A stretch of DNA of 64,000 nt. Origin: Aptenodytes patagonicus. Lineage: Eukaryota > Chordata > Aves > Sphenisciformes > Spheniscidae. Under the pieces are notes generated by a model. That model was not told the DNA's origin. It ran no database searches and saw only the letters and a list, made by a program, of their open reading frames with translations. The stretch is from positions 16,458,501 to 16,522,500 of the forward strand of contig NC_134963.1 of assembly GCF_965638725.1 (NCBI RefSeq). Reading direction: 5' to 3'. Both the position numbers and the translations under genes were made by a program. Below are positions 11,330-24,582 of this stretch, one piece after another (within the stretch, counting starts at the first letter, position 1; each line of letters opens with the position of its first letter).

Positions 11330-12375
11330 TGAGCACGATGAAAGTCTTACCTGGGTGGACTGCAGTTAGACACATGGACTTCCCATATTTACCAGGCCTT
11401 GGAGCTATAATGAGTATAATAGTCTCCCTCAAATATCAATCATTATCAAATTAGTTGCATATTAATGGAACAGGCCTGAAGGAACTGTTTTTGCTATAAA
11501 TCTTTGGGCACTCTTCTGTGTACAGAATAACTGATGGCATGTTATAAATGTTTGATTGGTATGACTTTGCGATGGTGCATTACAACGCGTGAGCTGTGCT
11601 AGTTATTCCAAATGAATGCCTGTTGAACATCAGACCACTTTACACTATGGACACCATCAAGAGAGCTGCATAAACAGGTTTTAGGCTTTTCAGAGGTTTC
11701 CCTGATCCCCGCATCTGAGTCTGTCCTGATTCTCGTAATACCCAGGCTGAGTTCCCAGAACACCAAGGCAATGGACAGAGATGCCCTTGGCAGGATTCTC
11801 CACATCAACATTTCAGGTTTCCTTAACATGAAAGGGACTGTTTGCTCATTTCTTAATTGGACTTCTTCTGAGAGCAAAATCATCCCCACTTTGTGGTGAA
11901 AAGGGAGGTAGGGCATGCTGAGGAAAATGCTGACTATTTCATGCTGCCACCAAAGGCTTTATGAAGAAGCCCTGCCAAAGGCCAAGATCTGGTCAGCTGG
12001 GAGCCCTTTGCCCTGCGCAGAGGGTTTTGGCCTCAGGCTTCATGTATACAGGGGCTCCAATAAAAATTTATAATTGGAGAATTAGGTGCCGCGTGAGCAA
12101 AAAGCAAATAGCAAATGCCTATTTCACAAGGTCTTAACAGCACTGGAGAGGTGGATTCATATAAAAGATAATGAACCATGGTATATTTGTTACAGAGCTA
12201 AGCAGCTAATCTGACAACCCCACGAAGTGACTGCTGTGTTTGCTACTGCTGCTGACGGGGTAATGTGCCGTGTTTGCTAATGAGATTCTGTATCAGGGTG
12301 TTTACCAGGAATCCCATTCAGCACAAGTTCAATTTGAATGAGTGTCAGTCCCTGCAAGACCCTGACTACAATAGT

Positions 12376-12397
12376 GAGTAGAAGTAGTAGTAGTAGT
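12376..12397. repeat. (AGT)n trinucleotide microsatellite
   Basis: GAGTAGAAGTAGTAGTAGTAGTACT holds about five uninterrupted AGT units with imperfect flanks. Confidence 0.85.
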
Positions 12398-13100
12398 ACT
12401 GTGCGGTGCCATGTGCCCCAGCCATGTACCAGGACCATGGTGCTACATGGCATACAGAGATAATGGCAGTGGAAACATCACAATTGGAACATCTCAGCAC
12501 CTCAATGCTGGGGTTTGCCCATGCCCTCTGGCTTTGATTGCACTGACTGCCACAGCTGCCTTGGGGCTTGGAAAGAAAAATGACTCTTGTATTTGGAAAG
12601 TTGCTCCCCTGAGCTGGAGGATTGGCAATGGCCTTTGGGAAACTACCACTTCCATGTGACCATCACGTCCCACCCGATACACTGGGACCATAAGATGGAT
12701 ATGCCTGTAAGACCCGTTGCCACCTCCGCTCTATGGTGATGGAGCCAAAGCGAGAACATGCCTAGTACCAGAAAAGTTGGAATTTGCTTGCTTTGCCTTC
12801 AAGCAACACAGCCATATCCATGCAGCTGAATCACAGAAAGAGTCCTCCCACACTGCATGGACTCCAGCACCGCCACATGGCTGCATCCTATTTAGCTGAT
12901 CCTGCTTGAAGGAAGAACTGGTGTCTCAAGCCTATGTGTTTCCCTTGGCTATGAAGAGTGGCCCTGGATGACCCAGATACATGTATCTTTACTGGAGCTA
13001 TCTCCAGGCAGTGAGCTGGATCCCATCTTCAGTGCTTGTGTCTCCGTGGAAGTTTGGATTTGCCATACTTTCAAGCATGACAACTCCCAGCACATCTGCT

Positions 13101-13140
13101 AAAAAAAAAAAACCAAAAAACCAACCAAAAAAACCCCAAA
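13101..13140. repeat. A-rich low-complexity tract
   Basis: A runs separated by CC (AAAACC-type units) fill this interval. It may be the decayed A-tail of a plus-strand retroposon, but no retroposon body is recognisable upstream. Confidence 0.8.
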
Positions 13141-13689
13141 CATTGAGATTACTCTATGCAGTTTGGGCTAACCCTACCCCAAGAACTCCCGGTGGCAACA
13201 AATGTTCCCCATTCAGCTTCATCCCCACTCTACACGCAGCCATCAAATCCCTTCTTTGTGAAGCTGGAGTATTTTCTGCCTATACGAGATCTGATCTGTA
13301 TCTCTGTTTACCCTCGCTGCCCTTCTCTAAACCTTTTTTTAATTCTACTATAGTCTTCTTGAAATGAGACAAACAGAAAGGCACGTGGCCTTCAGGGTGC
13401 AAATGCTCCCTGGGTGTTTCACTTCATGCTGCTCTGGTCCTTATTCCTTACGCTCACCAAGTGCTTTTTGCCTCCTGCTGATCAGCGTGCACTAATGCCT
13501 CCACAGCTATGTCAAGATCTTCTCCTTGACCAGCAAGAGCTCTGTTAGAGCTCGCCATTGTACTACTGTGGAAAGGATTGATTTCCCCATGTGCTTTCTT
13601 TTGCTTTTATCAACACTGGTTGTGCCATGTAACTCCCAGACCTTCTATATTGTCAAATACTGCTCCATTTCTTCATAGCCAGTTTCAGA

Positions 13690-14545
13690 TTTGACTGTTC
13701 TCAGTAACAGCACATCATATGCAAATGCTGTCTCCTTTCAATTTGCTCCCTTTTCAGGTAGTTTATGAACATTATACAACCGAAATCTCAGCACAGACCT
13801 TTGAGGAACTTTACTGGCAATCAGTTTCATTTACTCCTGCTCTTTATTCCTCTTCTTTAACCTATGATATGTTCCCACTTATGCCAAGGCAGCCAGTTCT
13901 TGAGGAGCTCCTAATGAGAGAGCATGCAGGATGCGTTTGGGAAATCCATGTGCGGTGTATCAAGCTGGATCACCCTTCTCTACATGCTTGTCAGTTCGTT
14001 CAAAGAGCTCAGACGAATGTCTGAAGCATTTCTTCCCACTGTACATCCATGATTACTAATTTATTCTGCACTACAGCTTTTTCCAATTTTCCCAGTGCAG
14101 AAGTCAGACTTACTGCTCTGTGCTTCCCCAGGTTCCCCGGGAGTTCATTTTAAGAATTGGCATCTCATTCGCCACCTATTCCTTTGGCACTGAGACCAAT
14201 TTAAGCAATAGGTTACAAGCCACAGTGAGCAGCTCAGCAATTTCATATCTGAGCTCCTTTACAATGCTTGTGTGAATACCAGCTGGTCCTGACGATTTGT
14301 CATTATTCTCTTTATCGATTCAGTCTAAAATCCTCCTTACCGACACTTCAGTCTGAGGTTGTTCCTCTGACTTGTCTCTCCCACCACCCAAAGGCCCCAG
14401 TGAAGGACTGTCTCCATATTCTAGTGCAAAGAACTAACAGAGATTTTCTGCTGTCACCTTACCTTAATGAGCACTTCTCCACACTTTGGTCACCTGTTGG
14501 CTCCTCCAGGTCTTCAGCAGGTTTCCTGATGGCCTCTCCTTATCA
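13690..14545 (-). mobile_element. Ancient CR1/L3-clade LINE fragment, reverse-transcriptase region
   Basis: Read against the LINE coding strand, the plus text follows the order of old amniote CR1/L3 elements. It runs through GTTTATGAACATTATACAAC, an AGCACAGACCTTTGAGGAAC block (from the conserved [11 protein letters not shown] region), CTGGATCACCCTTCT with CATGCTTGTCAG, and TTCCAATTTTCCCAGTGCAG. It continues through GGCATCTCATTCGCCACC, AATAGGTTACAAGCCACAGT, GCAATTTCATATCTGAGCTC and GAATACCAGCTGGTCCTGA, ending near TTATCGATTCAGTCTAAAAT. All reading frames are destroyed, so this is a neutral fossil. Similarity probably extends beyond both stated ends. The match is to remembered family text, not a search. 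Confidence 0.75.
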
Positions 14546-17500
14546 GGACTATTAGCTGCTGAAGGACTGAGGAGAACTGAGGATTAGAGAAGGCTTTGCC
14601 TTTTTCTGCTTCTTTTCCATGTAAGCCCAAATGCCCAGACAAGTAATAGGATGTCCCTGTGAGGAGCCATGTGAAAACAGTTCCTTCAAGCTGGTCTTTG
14701 CAGCCAGCTGGGACAGCGTCAATCAGCCATGCATGAAAGAAGCAGGCTATATCATCTGCCTAGAATTCCTACCAGTCCCTGGCGACCAGGCTTGGAAATG
14801 AAGCATATGGCAGACAGGAGCTTTTTTAAGAGTTTAAGGAGTCCCGTGTAGTTGTCTTTTAGTTTTGATTTTTTTCCCCCCATAAATTCAAAAAAGCCTT
14901 GGGGGTAAAATGTAGTTTTTCCCCTAGTGTTACCTGTTCCCCTTGACATCCCTCCTGTGATCAGTCCCTTCCGGCAGCTCCTGGAGTTACCTACCAATCC
15001 AAAAGAGACATTTTCCTGGACTCAAAATGGTGTGTATGTCTCATTCAGATCCAGCTTGGCTGAGGGACGCTGAGGAGGGGAGTGAAATGGAAGTACAGCT
15101 TTTAAGCACTATATATGCAACCCAATCTCCATGATGCCACAGCATGCTTGGCCCTCCTCTCCATCATGGTATTTCTAAAAATGGCCAAAGTCCTTGAGAG
15201 AGGCTGCGAAAACCTCTCCCCTCTACCAGACTGTGTTTAAAACACAACTCTGACCTCCTTTTCTATCCAGGGCCATGCCTTTCTGTAAGTAACAGTCTGT
15301 AACCCACAAATAAATATTATTAGAGGAGTTTTCTGCACCTGTTTATGAGCACTAAGAAGAAATGACCCCTGCTTACTGCTTACTATGACAGTGACTTCTT
15401 GCTCTGTTCCACATGAGCCCCTCCAACCCGGGTGCTGAGCACACTACACAAACTTCTGGAATAAAGGGTTTGGACTGGCATGAGCAGGGAGCTGCAAGAG
15501 CTGCACCATACTGGCTATCACATGGATAGCCATTACTCAGGTTCTCATTAACGTTTAATGAAGAGAAATGCTTACTGAATTGTAACTGGAAAGAAACCAC
15601 CTGGACTATTAAAGACACTGTCCTGAGCCTTCAGCCTGCTCCATTTCCAAGGAGACTGCCGGGGTGAGTGGGTTGCAGCAGCAGAGGTAGACAGAGGGAG
15701 AATCTCCCCACCTTGCAGTCACACACATGCATTTATACTCACACTCTCACACACACCCCCTTCTGGATCAGCAAAGCTAGGAGCTTGTGGAAATCCCTGT
15801 GGCACGAAGGCAGCACCATGCAGAAACCCAGCATCATGATGCTGTGCGTGTACCGGGATGCTGTCAGTGGGAACCGCAGTCTGAAGGTCCAGCCATAAAA
15901 GCTGTATCTAACCCTTTCCCGGGCAGAGCTGCAAAACAAGGACATGTTTTGCAGTGCTCACTCCAAAGGGCTACTGAATGATGCTGCTTTGGCCGAAAGC
16001 AGCTTTAGCTGTCCACACAGGCCGCAGATGCCCTGTAACAGGGCTGAAGCAAAATGTCCTAACGCTGAGGAATAGAGCTGTGAAACAGCCCCAGCTGCAG
16101 TCATTAGAGCATTTGCCACCCTGTGGGTAAATGTAGCTTTTTCTCTTTCTTGATTTTGGCCCAGAAGGGTGAGAAGGGCCCTTTGGTGGTGGACAAGGGG
16201 ACATTTGCAGAATGGTGCTGAGGAACGTGTGCCTCAGTGGCCAGTGCTTTCCACCTCCCGGGTTTCCAGGGTCATGGCTTTTGCTACCATATCAATTTAT
16301 TTGTGGGAATAAACTTTCCTTCCTGAGTTATACACTACCACCACCTCCCCCCATAGCATTTATTCCTGTGGACAAATTTGCCATCCCTGGCTTAATAAAA
16401 GAAACAGTCAGAGCATTAAATGCAGCCCCAGCAGCATGAGAACCTCCACACAAATTCCAAAATGTCACTTTGGAAGTTAGCACTTCATCTTTTTTAGCTG
16501 CGAAGGGTAAAGATCCTCCTCAATGCAAATTAGCACTGCAGCAAAGATGCCAAACCTTCTTTTCCTCCCCCAGTCGTGGTAAGATTCAAGATTGCCGCAT
16601 GATTAAGCCCTGGCAGCTTTCCCTCCCCTCCTTTTTCTAAAACAAACATTAAATTATGAAAATAAATGTAAAAAATCCCTTATGCTACTGAAATCTGGAT
16701 GTTATGGATCAAATGGGCTGAAGTCAGAATATAGAAAATCAAAAGGTTACAGAGAAATATCAGCTCTTCATCCTTCATTTCACAGACTTTAAATCAGTAT
16801 TAAATGATTGCATTAAGAAGGCAGAATATTAGAGAGGGAATTGGCTGAAATTTTGTACGAATACTTTTAGTCAGTGAAAATGCAAATGTGTTAACAACAA
16901 AATGTTTTGCAAATCCATATTTGTTTTGCAGCTTGTGCATTTATTAAAGACACTTGGGCAATGTCATATTCTTTGGTTTCCAATCATTGTGCTTTTTATA
17001 GTTTGAGGTTAATTAAAAAAAAAAAGGACATTCCAATTTTAAATTTTAAATTGAAATGTTTGTGGTTTGTCAAACAAATTTTCACTTCACCCAAAACAAA
17101 TTCTTCTTTGAGTTTCTGGTTTTCCAAATATTTCAGTTCCAGTTTTGCTTTAGCTTGGAATTAATTTCTCTGATTCTATGAAAAAATCTGGGTCTATACA
17201 TAAGCTAGGACAGAGTTAAAGCTTTCACCAGAACCTCTCCTTTTGTACTTTCTAGCTCTTCAATTTGCATCCTAACTTTGGGGAGCTTTTGACTTTTATT
17301 GCTAAAATCTATTTCAGTAAATATTTAGTCAGCAAATTAGTCAGAATTTCTTCTTCTTCCTTTCTTCTTCCTTTCAAGTGCGAAGTCCTTTCGTGATGAA
17401 ATCTGCAGTAGTCAGTGCTCGGAACTAAAGGACGAGTGTAGGGGCGTTCTCCATACTCAGCTGCCTAGTCCTGTTAAAAGCCTTTGCCACACTGGAAAAT

Positions 17501-20500
17501 TGTCATGTTTAATATTTTATCATATGCTACCGATGGGCCACGTGTCGGTTGTACTTCCACGTCACTCTCATTAAGTTCCCAGTATGTTAGTGCTTTCTTC
17601 ATGGTCACGTTACCGTCCTCTCTCCCCAAATGGACACACCATCTCCATGTGCTTGGGATGGTTGCGATGGTCCAGTGCTCCACTGGGATGTCCTTGATGA
17701 AGCCCTTCTTCCAAGATTCATGGGTGTGAAGGGAAGTCCCAGTGGAAAATGGGAGAAATTGAGGTCTGTAAGGATGAAGCCAAATACCTTTAGTGCTGAA
17801 GAACATGGAAGGGGATGGACGCACTGTGAGCCAAAAATACATGGAAGCACTATGCTGTGTGCCATACACTGATGGAGACCACTGCAACCAGTGTGTAGTC
17901 CATGGGAGAAGGCCAATGGACATCACCACTGGCACTGCTCACTGCATCCCTCACTTCTTTCTCACGGGCAGCTGAGCATTTTGGGTAGGAAGGAGGGACC
18001 CCAGCCTGTGGAAGACAGTCCCCAAGCAGATGTCTTCACAGTACAATAAAAATCCCATCTCTTCTCGTAAGACTTCCATTACACAGGAAGGCAGAAGAGT
18101 GTTTCCATTTCCTGGGCAGATGATAACGTAAAAAAAAAAAGGGGGGAGGGAAGGAAGAGAGTAATGCCCAATTGGGTAAGCAAAGCTTCTGGAGCTAGTC
18201 CTACATTTATTGTGGGAAGAGGCTAAAACAAATATTTTTCTTTCCTGGGAGCAGACAACCTCATTCATGCTCCCAACCCTCCCGACAAACCAAGGCTTCC
18301 AAGTAGAAAACTTAACAGTCACAACTGGGATTCAGTGAATTAACCACCAAGTGGCAGAGGAAGAAGAGTAGCTTCCAAACCATGCCTACAAGTGGGCTGT
18401 GTTTTGGGACTACGGCTGTAGTCAGATAAACTATGCCAGAGCATTTGGTGAGGAGGACACAATCCCAGTGCTGTGACTGACCATGATGGCCATGTCTCAG
18501 GGCTGGGGAAGCATCATAAAGCATGCTTCAAATTCATGAATTGTGCTAGCTGAGAAAAAATCTGCAGCTTTTTCCAAATCAGGATGCTGGAGTCTTGAAG
18601 AGATGCATGTATAAAACTGGAGTGAGGGTACATTGACACTGAAGCTGGAAAAGGTGCTGTCTGTGCTCTAGAGTGCAGCACCCAGGTATGCATGTGGGTG
18701 AACCATACCCCTCGCACCTCAACCCAGGGGTAGGGCATTCACCAGTGCTCTTCCAGTCCTGCACCCAGTGTTTCAGGAGTAAAGCTGGAAACTAGGGGAG
18801 GAGCAAGGAGAAATTTATCAGCCCAAATTTATACTTCTACAGTCTAGGCGCGTGCAGTCAAGCTAGAGAAAAAAATACAGGTTTCAGCATGCAAGTCACT
18901 GCTTTTGCCTACTTAGATATCTCCCTTATAGCAAGACTGATGGCTTCCTGGCAGAGATGATTTCTCACTGTTGACCATAACGGGACTCTAGATGATTACT
19001 CAGATGGAGACATCTCTACTCTGCATCAATGTTCAGGCAGATGAATCCTGCCAGGGTCCCAATCACTCTAACACATGCCTGTACACCAGGAGGGAGCACT
19101 CTGCTTCACATGATTAATGGCTCAGCATATTGGATGAGTTCAGGAGGATAAGGATCCTGTCTTTCTTGCCCCATAGCCCAATATAGGTTGTGTCCATCCA
19201 GCCTATAGCTCTCTCTCGAGTCATAGGAGTGCTGGGTTTCCATCCCAGCTCCAACACAAGCCAGGTGAGCAGCTATGGAGTAAAACTCCCCCCTCCTGTA
19301 AATCAGATTAAAAACAGCTCACCCAAGATAAAACAATTCACTTCTTGTCAGAGGAAGTGTTTCATTTGGCATTTTAACCCAATATGAACTGTTTCACTTT
19401 ACCAAAAACTCTGTAAAGTTGTGGTTTTGGGTCAACCTCAAACAATTATTTTTTTCTGGATCACTGGCCAAATCAAGAAAACAATTACTTGCATATCTCT
19501 GCTTGTGACAATCAGACAAGGCAGTCTTGCCCTCTATTTGCAAAAACAGCACAAGGAGGTGAAAGAGCTGAGCCGTCACTAACATACACGCAATGTTGCC
19601 AGCTCCTGCTTTCCAGGGCCCAGGAAAAAAAAAGTGATTTTACAGGAAGCAGTAAAGTTAATTACTTCTTGAGCTCCTTTCCCTGGAGCAATAAGGGAGG
19701 GATGGGGCTGTGATTCAGAGAATGCACATGGCTTGGAGATTCATGGAAAAGTGTGCTCTGGTGCAGAGGTTAGTGAAGAAAAACAAAATGCAAGCAAAAC
19801 CACACGTCACAGCCGGCATTGACGTTTCTAGGAAAGTGAGTGTAACCCTCAGAGCAGGCATGAGCTGAATGAGAGTCCAGCATCTCTATTGGCTGTTCCT
19901 AATTAGACTTATTAAAGAGTTGATCTAATAATGACTGATTCTGGCCCAAAGATGTTGATGATTAAATATTTGCAGTTTCTTAGAGATGTTCTGGTGATCT
20001 TTTTTAGTATATACACTGGAGGACAGCTCTACTCTTATTGCTGCCATTTCTTTTAGAAAATGAGTGCACGTAAGTCAGAGAAATTCAGAAAATGGGAATC
20101 AAATGCATTGCAAGTTCAGCGTAGTAAAGGAGAAATGCTTTCCAAGGCTGTTAGCTGCAGGTTCACATCTTCTTCTTTCTAGCAAACCTTACAGCCCTCC
20201 TTCATCCAAAGGGATTCACAATTGCAGACAGCACAGAGGACGCACTGTGTCTGTTCGAGCCACCTATCACCTGCAAAGTGATGGTCGGGGATGTAGCTGC
20301 CAGGCAGGATGCATGGGAATTGTGGGGTTTTGTTCACTGGTCATTCTTGGGGTGATTTCCATTGTGGTTTCCAATATGTCCCTTATTGTCTTTGATGTAA
20401 TTTCCTTCTCCATGGAAAGGGACAATCTATTGAAGCAAATGACCTCTTGGGAGGACAGGGCTGAGACCAGCAATCTTCGCTTGCCCTTGACTTTTATATC

Positions 20501-21439
20501 TGGGATCAGGAACTAATTTCTCACCGTTTGTGAAATGATAGCACATTGTACAGCGGGCTGCGCCTAGTGAGCAGGGAATATTTGGGACCCCTAGGAAGAG
20601 AAGCAAACCCAAACGGGTCAGCCCGACGCCCTACATAGCAAGGTTTCCTGACCTTGCTATTTCTGTCTGAAATGTGAACTTACGGCCTAGCGTTTCCTCC
20701 TTCTTTGAGCAGACTGAAGGATTAGGGTCAACCAAGGCAACACCCAAGAAAATGTGGGTGTTGGGCATGCCTCTGGGAGTAACACAGAAGCACACATCCT
20801 AAATTTCAGTCCTAAAATGCCATCTGAGGCTGCTGCCTAAAAAATCTGCTGCTTTAGACTTTGTGGAGCCACAGGGCTCTGGATTTCTATGCAAGGTCCA
20901 GCCTTCCAACCTGGACCCCACAGTGCACAGCTTCAGTGTGTCTGATTTTTTAGTGGTTCTAGCAAAAAGTCCAGCACTTCTTAAATAGCTAACATTATCA
21001 TAAATTGCAGTCCGTGCGTCATTTTCAGACGCAGTCTTCCATGCCTGCAATTTCCTACCACTGGATCTTGATCTGTCCTTATCTGCAATATTAGACACCG
21101 TTTTGCTATCAGTAATCTGCACCCTATGGGTGGATTTTTATGCCATGACTATTATTCATAAACTTCACTTTAATAAACTGAAAGATGGAGCTCCTTCTGT
21201 TTGTCACACTCAGGCAGGTTTTTCCAAAACTTGACTCATCCTTGCAAGTCTTTGTCTACCTTTTCCGGCTTGACAACATATTTTAACAATGTATTTATCA
21301 GATATAGATCCAGTAGTTTATCTTGGTCTCCCTAATATTGTGTGCAGAAATCACACCACCTCTTTCTACTCAGTTAGCATTTCCCTATAAATGAATTTTT
21401 GGTTCATGTTCATCATCCCAGTTCCCTTATCTTACAGTG
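14546..21439. other. Non-coding stretch without a recognised gene
   Basis: The left end may still be decayed CR1 continuing from the neighbouring fossil. A CA-rich patch lies near 15720-15757 and a purine tract (A11 then G6) near 18130-18160. AT-rich text with TTTTC/GAAAA words fills about 16990-17150. A 153-codon minus-strand open frame at 17474-17935 is not recognised and is treated as a finding. A weak MIR-like patch may lie near 19220-19310. No gene is supported. Confidence 0.55.
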
Positions 21440-21620
21440 AGCTTCCATTAGGTGGTTATCTCAAATGATCTCCAAGTCATTTGTGGGGTCATGGCTTTAC
21501 CATTTCTCATATCATACGTATGATCTGTGCTGTCTGTGCCTTGATATAAGTCCTTGTGTCCGATGGGTTAAGATGCATATCGTTCCCTTGAGACTGCCTT
21601 ACTATGTGAACTGGATTGGC
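21440..21620 (-). mobile_element. Ancient CR1/L3-clade LINE fragment
   Basis: CAAATGATCTCCAAGTCATT, GGCTTTACCATTTCTCATAT, CGTATGATCTGTGCTGTCTG and TGCATATCGTTCCCTTGAGA follow one another as in the 3' part of old amniote CR1 elements. This text is the reverse complement of the LINE sense strand. It is heavily mutated. Weaker similarity may extend left to about 21230. Confidence 0.6.
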
Positions 21621-24094
21621 CCTTTACCTGCCATCTCTCCACTTTTCTAAGACTACTGTACCTCAACCCCGGCCAGGTTGGTGGGCAGCTCACTCTGCTG
21701 GGGCTGTGCAGCCTGGGTGGGGGTTTGCTACGTGGCATGGTCAAAGATTTGCCATGTAGGATGACACCACACCACAGGGGAAACAAGTGACTGCCTTACC
21801 ATCTTCCTCATCAAGATGAGAAGAAGATTTTAAGTGATTCCTGTGTGCTTTGAGGAAGAAGCTAGTTACTGCATAATACAGTTTTTTCCTCTGCTGCCCT
21901 TATGTTTTCCATCATCAGTGAAGCATGGCTTTTGCCAGGGTACTCTATTCTTCCCTTGTCAGTGGAGAAGAGCAAGTCACAGAGCACCTGGCCAGTTTAC
22001 TCGCTGCTTCCCAGGCTTCTGGAGGTGGCTGAGCCACTTGACAGCTAAAAATTTACACCCAGCCCCTGGTGCTGCAATCTGGTGCCTGTGGTGCTCACAG
22101 AGAGCTACTCTCTCCCTATAATAAAGCTATCAGACCCTCAGTGCGGGCTCTCTCTGCTCTTCACCCAAACCAGGGTGGACATGGCTGTTGTGTTTACCAC
22201 ACCACTGTGCAGGTATGAGATTTGGATGCCGTACAGAAAATTCGTCCAGCAGCTGGAGAAAGACGCACCAGAGGAATTTCTAGCTTTGCTCTGAATGGGA
22301 TAGCAAGACAGGCTGTGCAGCAAAAGCATTTTGCAGCTTGCTGAGTGCATCACCACTGGGGTATGATTAATGAAGGCCCAGCCGCAATGGGACAGACGTG
22401 TGGCTCAGATGGACACAAAAACACCCAAGAACTCTCCAAAAAAGTGCGTGTCAGCCAGGTCTTTTGAATTACCACTTGCAAAAAGGCAACAATACAGCAA
22501 CTACTTGGGGAAAGGCTTGTGCAGAAACAACAGCCCTGGGAAAGAAAAAGCACCCAGGGTGAACACTGCAGCAGCAGGGCAGCACCGCTCCTTCCAGCTG
22601 CACCACTGCCAAATCCATCTCTCGAGATCAGAACCAAACTTGAATTGTATTTTAATCAAAATTCAATCACATTAGGAAAGAAATATGCTTTTAAGACAGA
22701 TACCCACTGCAGAGGGAAATAGAAGCTAATTGGTTTGCAAAAGACCCCATAGCCAAGGCCGAGAATCCAACATGTGCCCCGGTGGGTGAACCATGGGTCA
22801 AGCAGCAGCTACAGGTACAATCCCAGTGGTTTGTTACTCATCTTACGGACTCCTCCTGCCTGGAATTTGCCAGTGGAGACCAGTGAATGAGGCAGTTGTA
22901 CTTCCCTGTTACAAATTCATAACCAGAGGGGACTGTTATGCTGATCTTTTCTGATCTCCTGCTGGTCACAGAGCAATAGCCATCCAGCCCCTTTTATGGC
23001 TAAAGAAGAACAGATGCTCCAGCAAGATGTTAAATCTTCAACCAAATGCTGTGTTTACACAGAATCCTCCATGTTTAAAGGCTGTGGGATAAACTTTGTA
23101 CTTTGCTAGGGGAGTGGAAGAGAAGGGAAACATCCTCTTTACCCTGGAAAGCTGGTCTTATTGCCTGGAAAGAGGATAACACCTCCTGCACAGAAAACAT
23201 CTACACTCTGGCCAGACTCCAGTTTCTGAATCTTCTCACTAAATATGAACATAAAAGAAAGATACAAGGAGGGAAGAAAACTTAGAGGGGTCAGGGCACA
23301 AAACAAGATGCAGTTATGGAGAAAACATGAGAGCCACCAAGCATTAATTCCCTGCATGGACATGGCCGTGACTCTGTGAGGGCTCTTGCTGTGCCCCCAT
23401 GGAGCCCCACAGAGCTCCATCAGTGCTGCCGAAGGGAGGCTTTGCACTGTGCTGTACCACGCATGGTAAAGATGCCCCAACACCCTCATGGTTTATGTGG
23501 CCAGGAGTATTTTGTGGTGTGCAGGGTACACAGCGTGACACCATATACACTGGGATTTTCTCACGTGCCATGACTTCCAAGCGCTCTTTCTCAGAAAATA
23601 AATGTATGATGGTGCCTTTCTGCTACCCATCCCTCCAAACACAAATAATGTGAGTATCACAAGTGTGTCTAATTCACATGAATAATTTATGCAAAGTAAT
23701 AAGTTCCTGATACCAATAAACAGAATAAATACAACTCCCAGAGACCACATTACAAACTAGAATTCATTTTTACACAGATATAAAACTGTTATGATCAAGT
23801 AAGGGGAGACATAATCTCCATCAATAACACTTCCTTATTTCTTCATTGTTTTATTTGCACAGTGCTACGTCTCTGTATAGTGCACAATCCATCCAGCTGT
23901 CCTGGGGATGCCTACGAAGCTATTCCAGCAGGTATTATATTAATAATTTCTCATCACCAGGCAGACATTGTTGGAGGCTTTTCTTGTTTCGCTTGCAACA
24001 TTAGATCACTTTTAGCAACAAGCAGACTAGGATCTAAATATATTTTCCCCTGCAGATACTGAGACACAGTCTTATTTGTAAAATACGTATTTTC
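21621..24094. other. Non-coding stretch without a recognised gene
   Basis: I see no recognisable exon, RNA gene or repeat family between the CR1 fossil and the LTR at 24100. Short open frames here overlap each other on both strands and carry no known domain. Confidence 0.55.
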
Positions 24095-24099
24095 ACTGC
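24095..24099. repeat. Target-site duplication, left copy (ACTGC)
   Basis: ACTGC directly precedes the LTR, and ACTGT at 24711-24715 directly follows it. A 5-base duplication with one C/T difference fits insertion by an ERVL-type integrase followed by a single substitution. Confidence 0.65.
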
Positions 24100-24362
24100 T
24101 GTCCTAGTTTCGGCTGGGATAGAGTTAATTTTCTTCCTAGTAGCTGGCATAGCGCTGTGTTTTGGATTTAGCATGAGAATAATATGGTAACACACTGATA
24201 TTTTAGTTGTTGTTAAGCAGTCCTTATACTAAGTCAAGGACTTTTCAGCTTCCCATGCTCTGCCAGCAAGGAGGTGCACAAGAAGCTGGGAGGGAGTGTA
24301 GCCAGGACAGCCGACCCAAACTGGTCAAAGGGATATTCCATACCATGTGACATCATGCTCAG

Positions 24363-24369
24363 TATATAA
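24363..24369 (+). promoter_or_regulatory. TATA box of the plus-strand LTR
   Basis: TATATAA within CAGTATATAAGCTGG sits mid-LTR, where U3 promoters place it. The sister LTR at 25377-25948 has GAACAAAAACC at the matching site and so lacks this box. Any transcript would run rightward through the CR1, away from this LTR. Activity today is unknown. Confidence 0.6.
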
Positions 24370-24576
24370 GCTGGGGGGAGTTGGCCGGGGGGCAGCAATC
24401 GCTGCCTGGGGACTGACTGGGCGTCGGTCAGTGGGTGGTGAGTGGTTGCATCACCTTGGGGTTTTTTTTTCTTCCTGGGTTTTGTTCCTCTCTCTCTCTT
24501 TTGTTGTTTTGCTTTCCATTACAATTTATTAATGTTATTATTGTTGTTGTTATTATTTTATTTTATTATTTCAAGT

Positions 24577-24582
24577 ATTAAA
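24577..24582 (+). terminator. LTR poly(A) signal ATTAAA
   Basis: ATTAAA in AGTATTAAACTGC lies about 210 bases after the TATA box, at the position expected for the end of the LTR's R region. The sister LTR keeps the same word in reverse orientation near 25508-25515. Confidence 0.55.

Larger units (their letters stand above)
952..13689. other. Non-coding stretch without a recognised gene
   Basis: No frame here has a recognisable protein domain or convincing splice sites. It holds simple repeats, one possible MIR fossil, an unassigned dispersed repeat pair (4511 and 7762) and AT-rich blocks, all listed separately. Candidate conserved non-coding blocks at 6940-7130 and 12060-12330 are discussed as findings. 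The rest shows nothing I can name. Confidence 0.6.
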
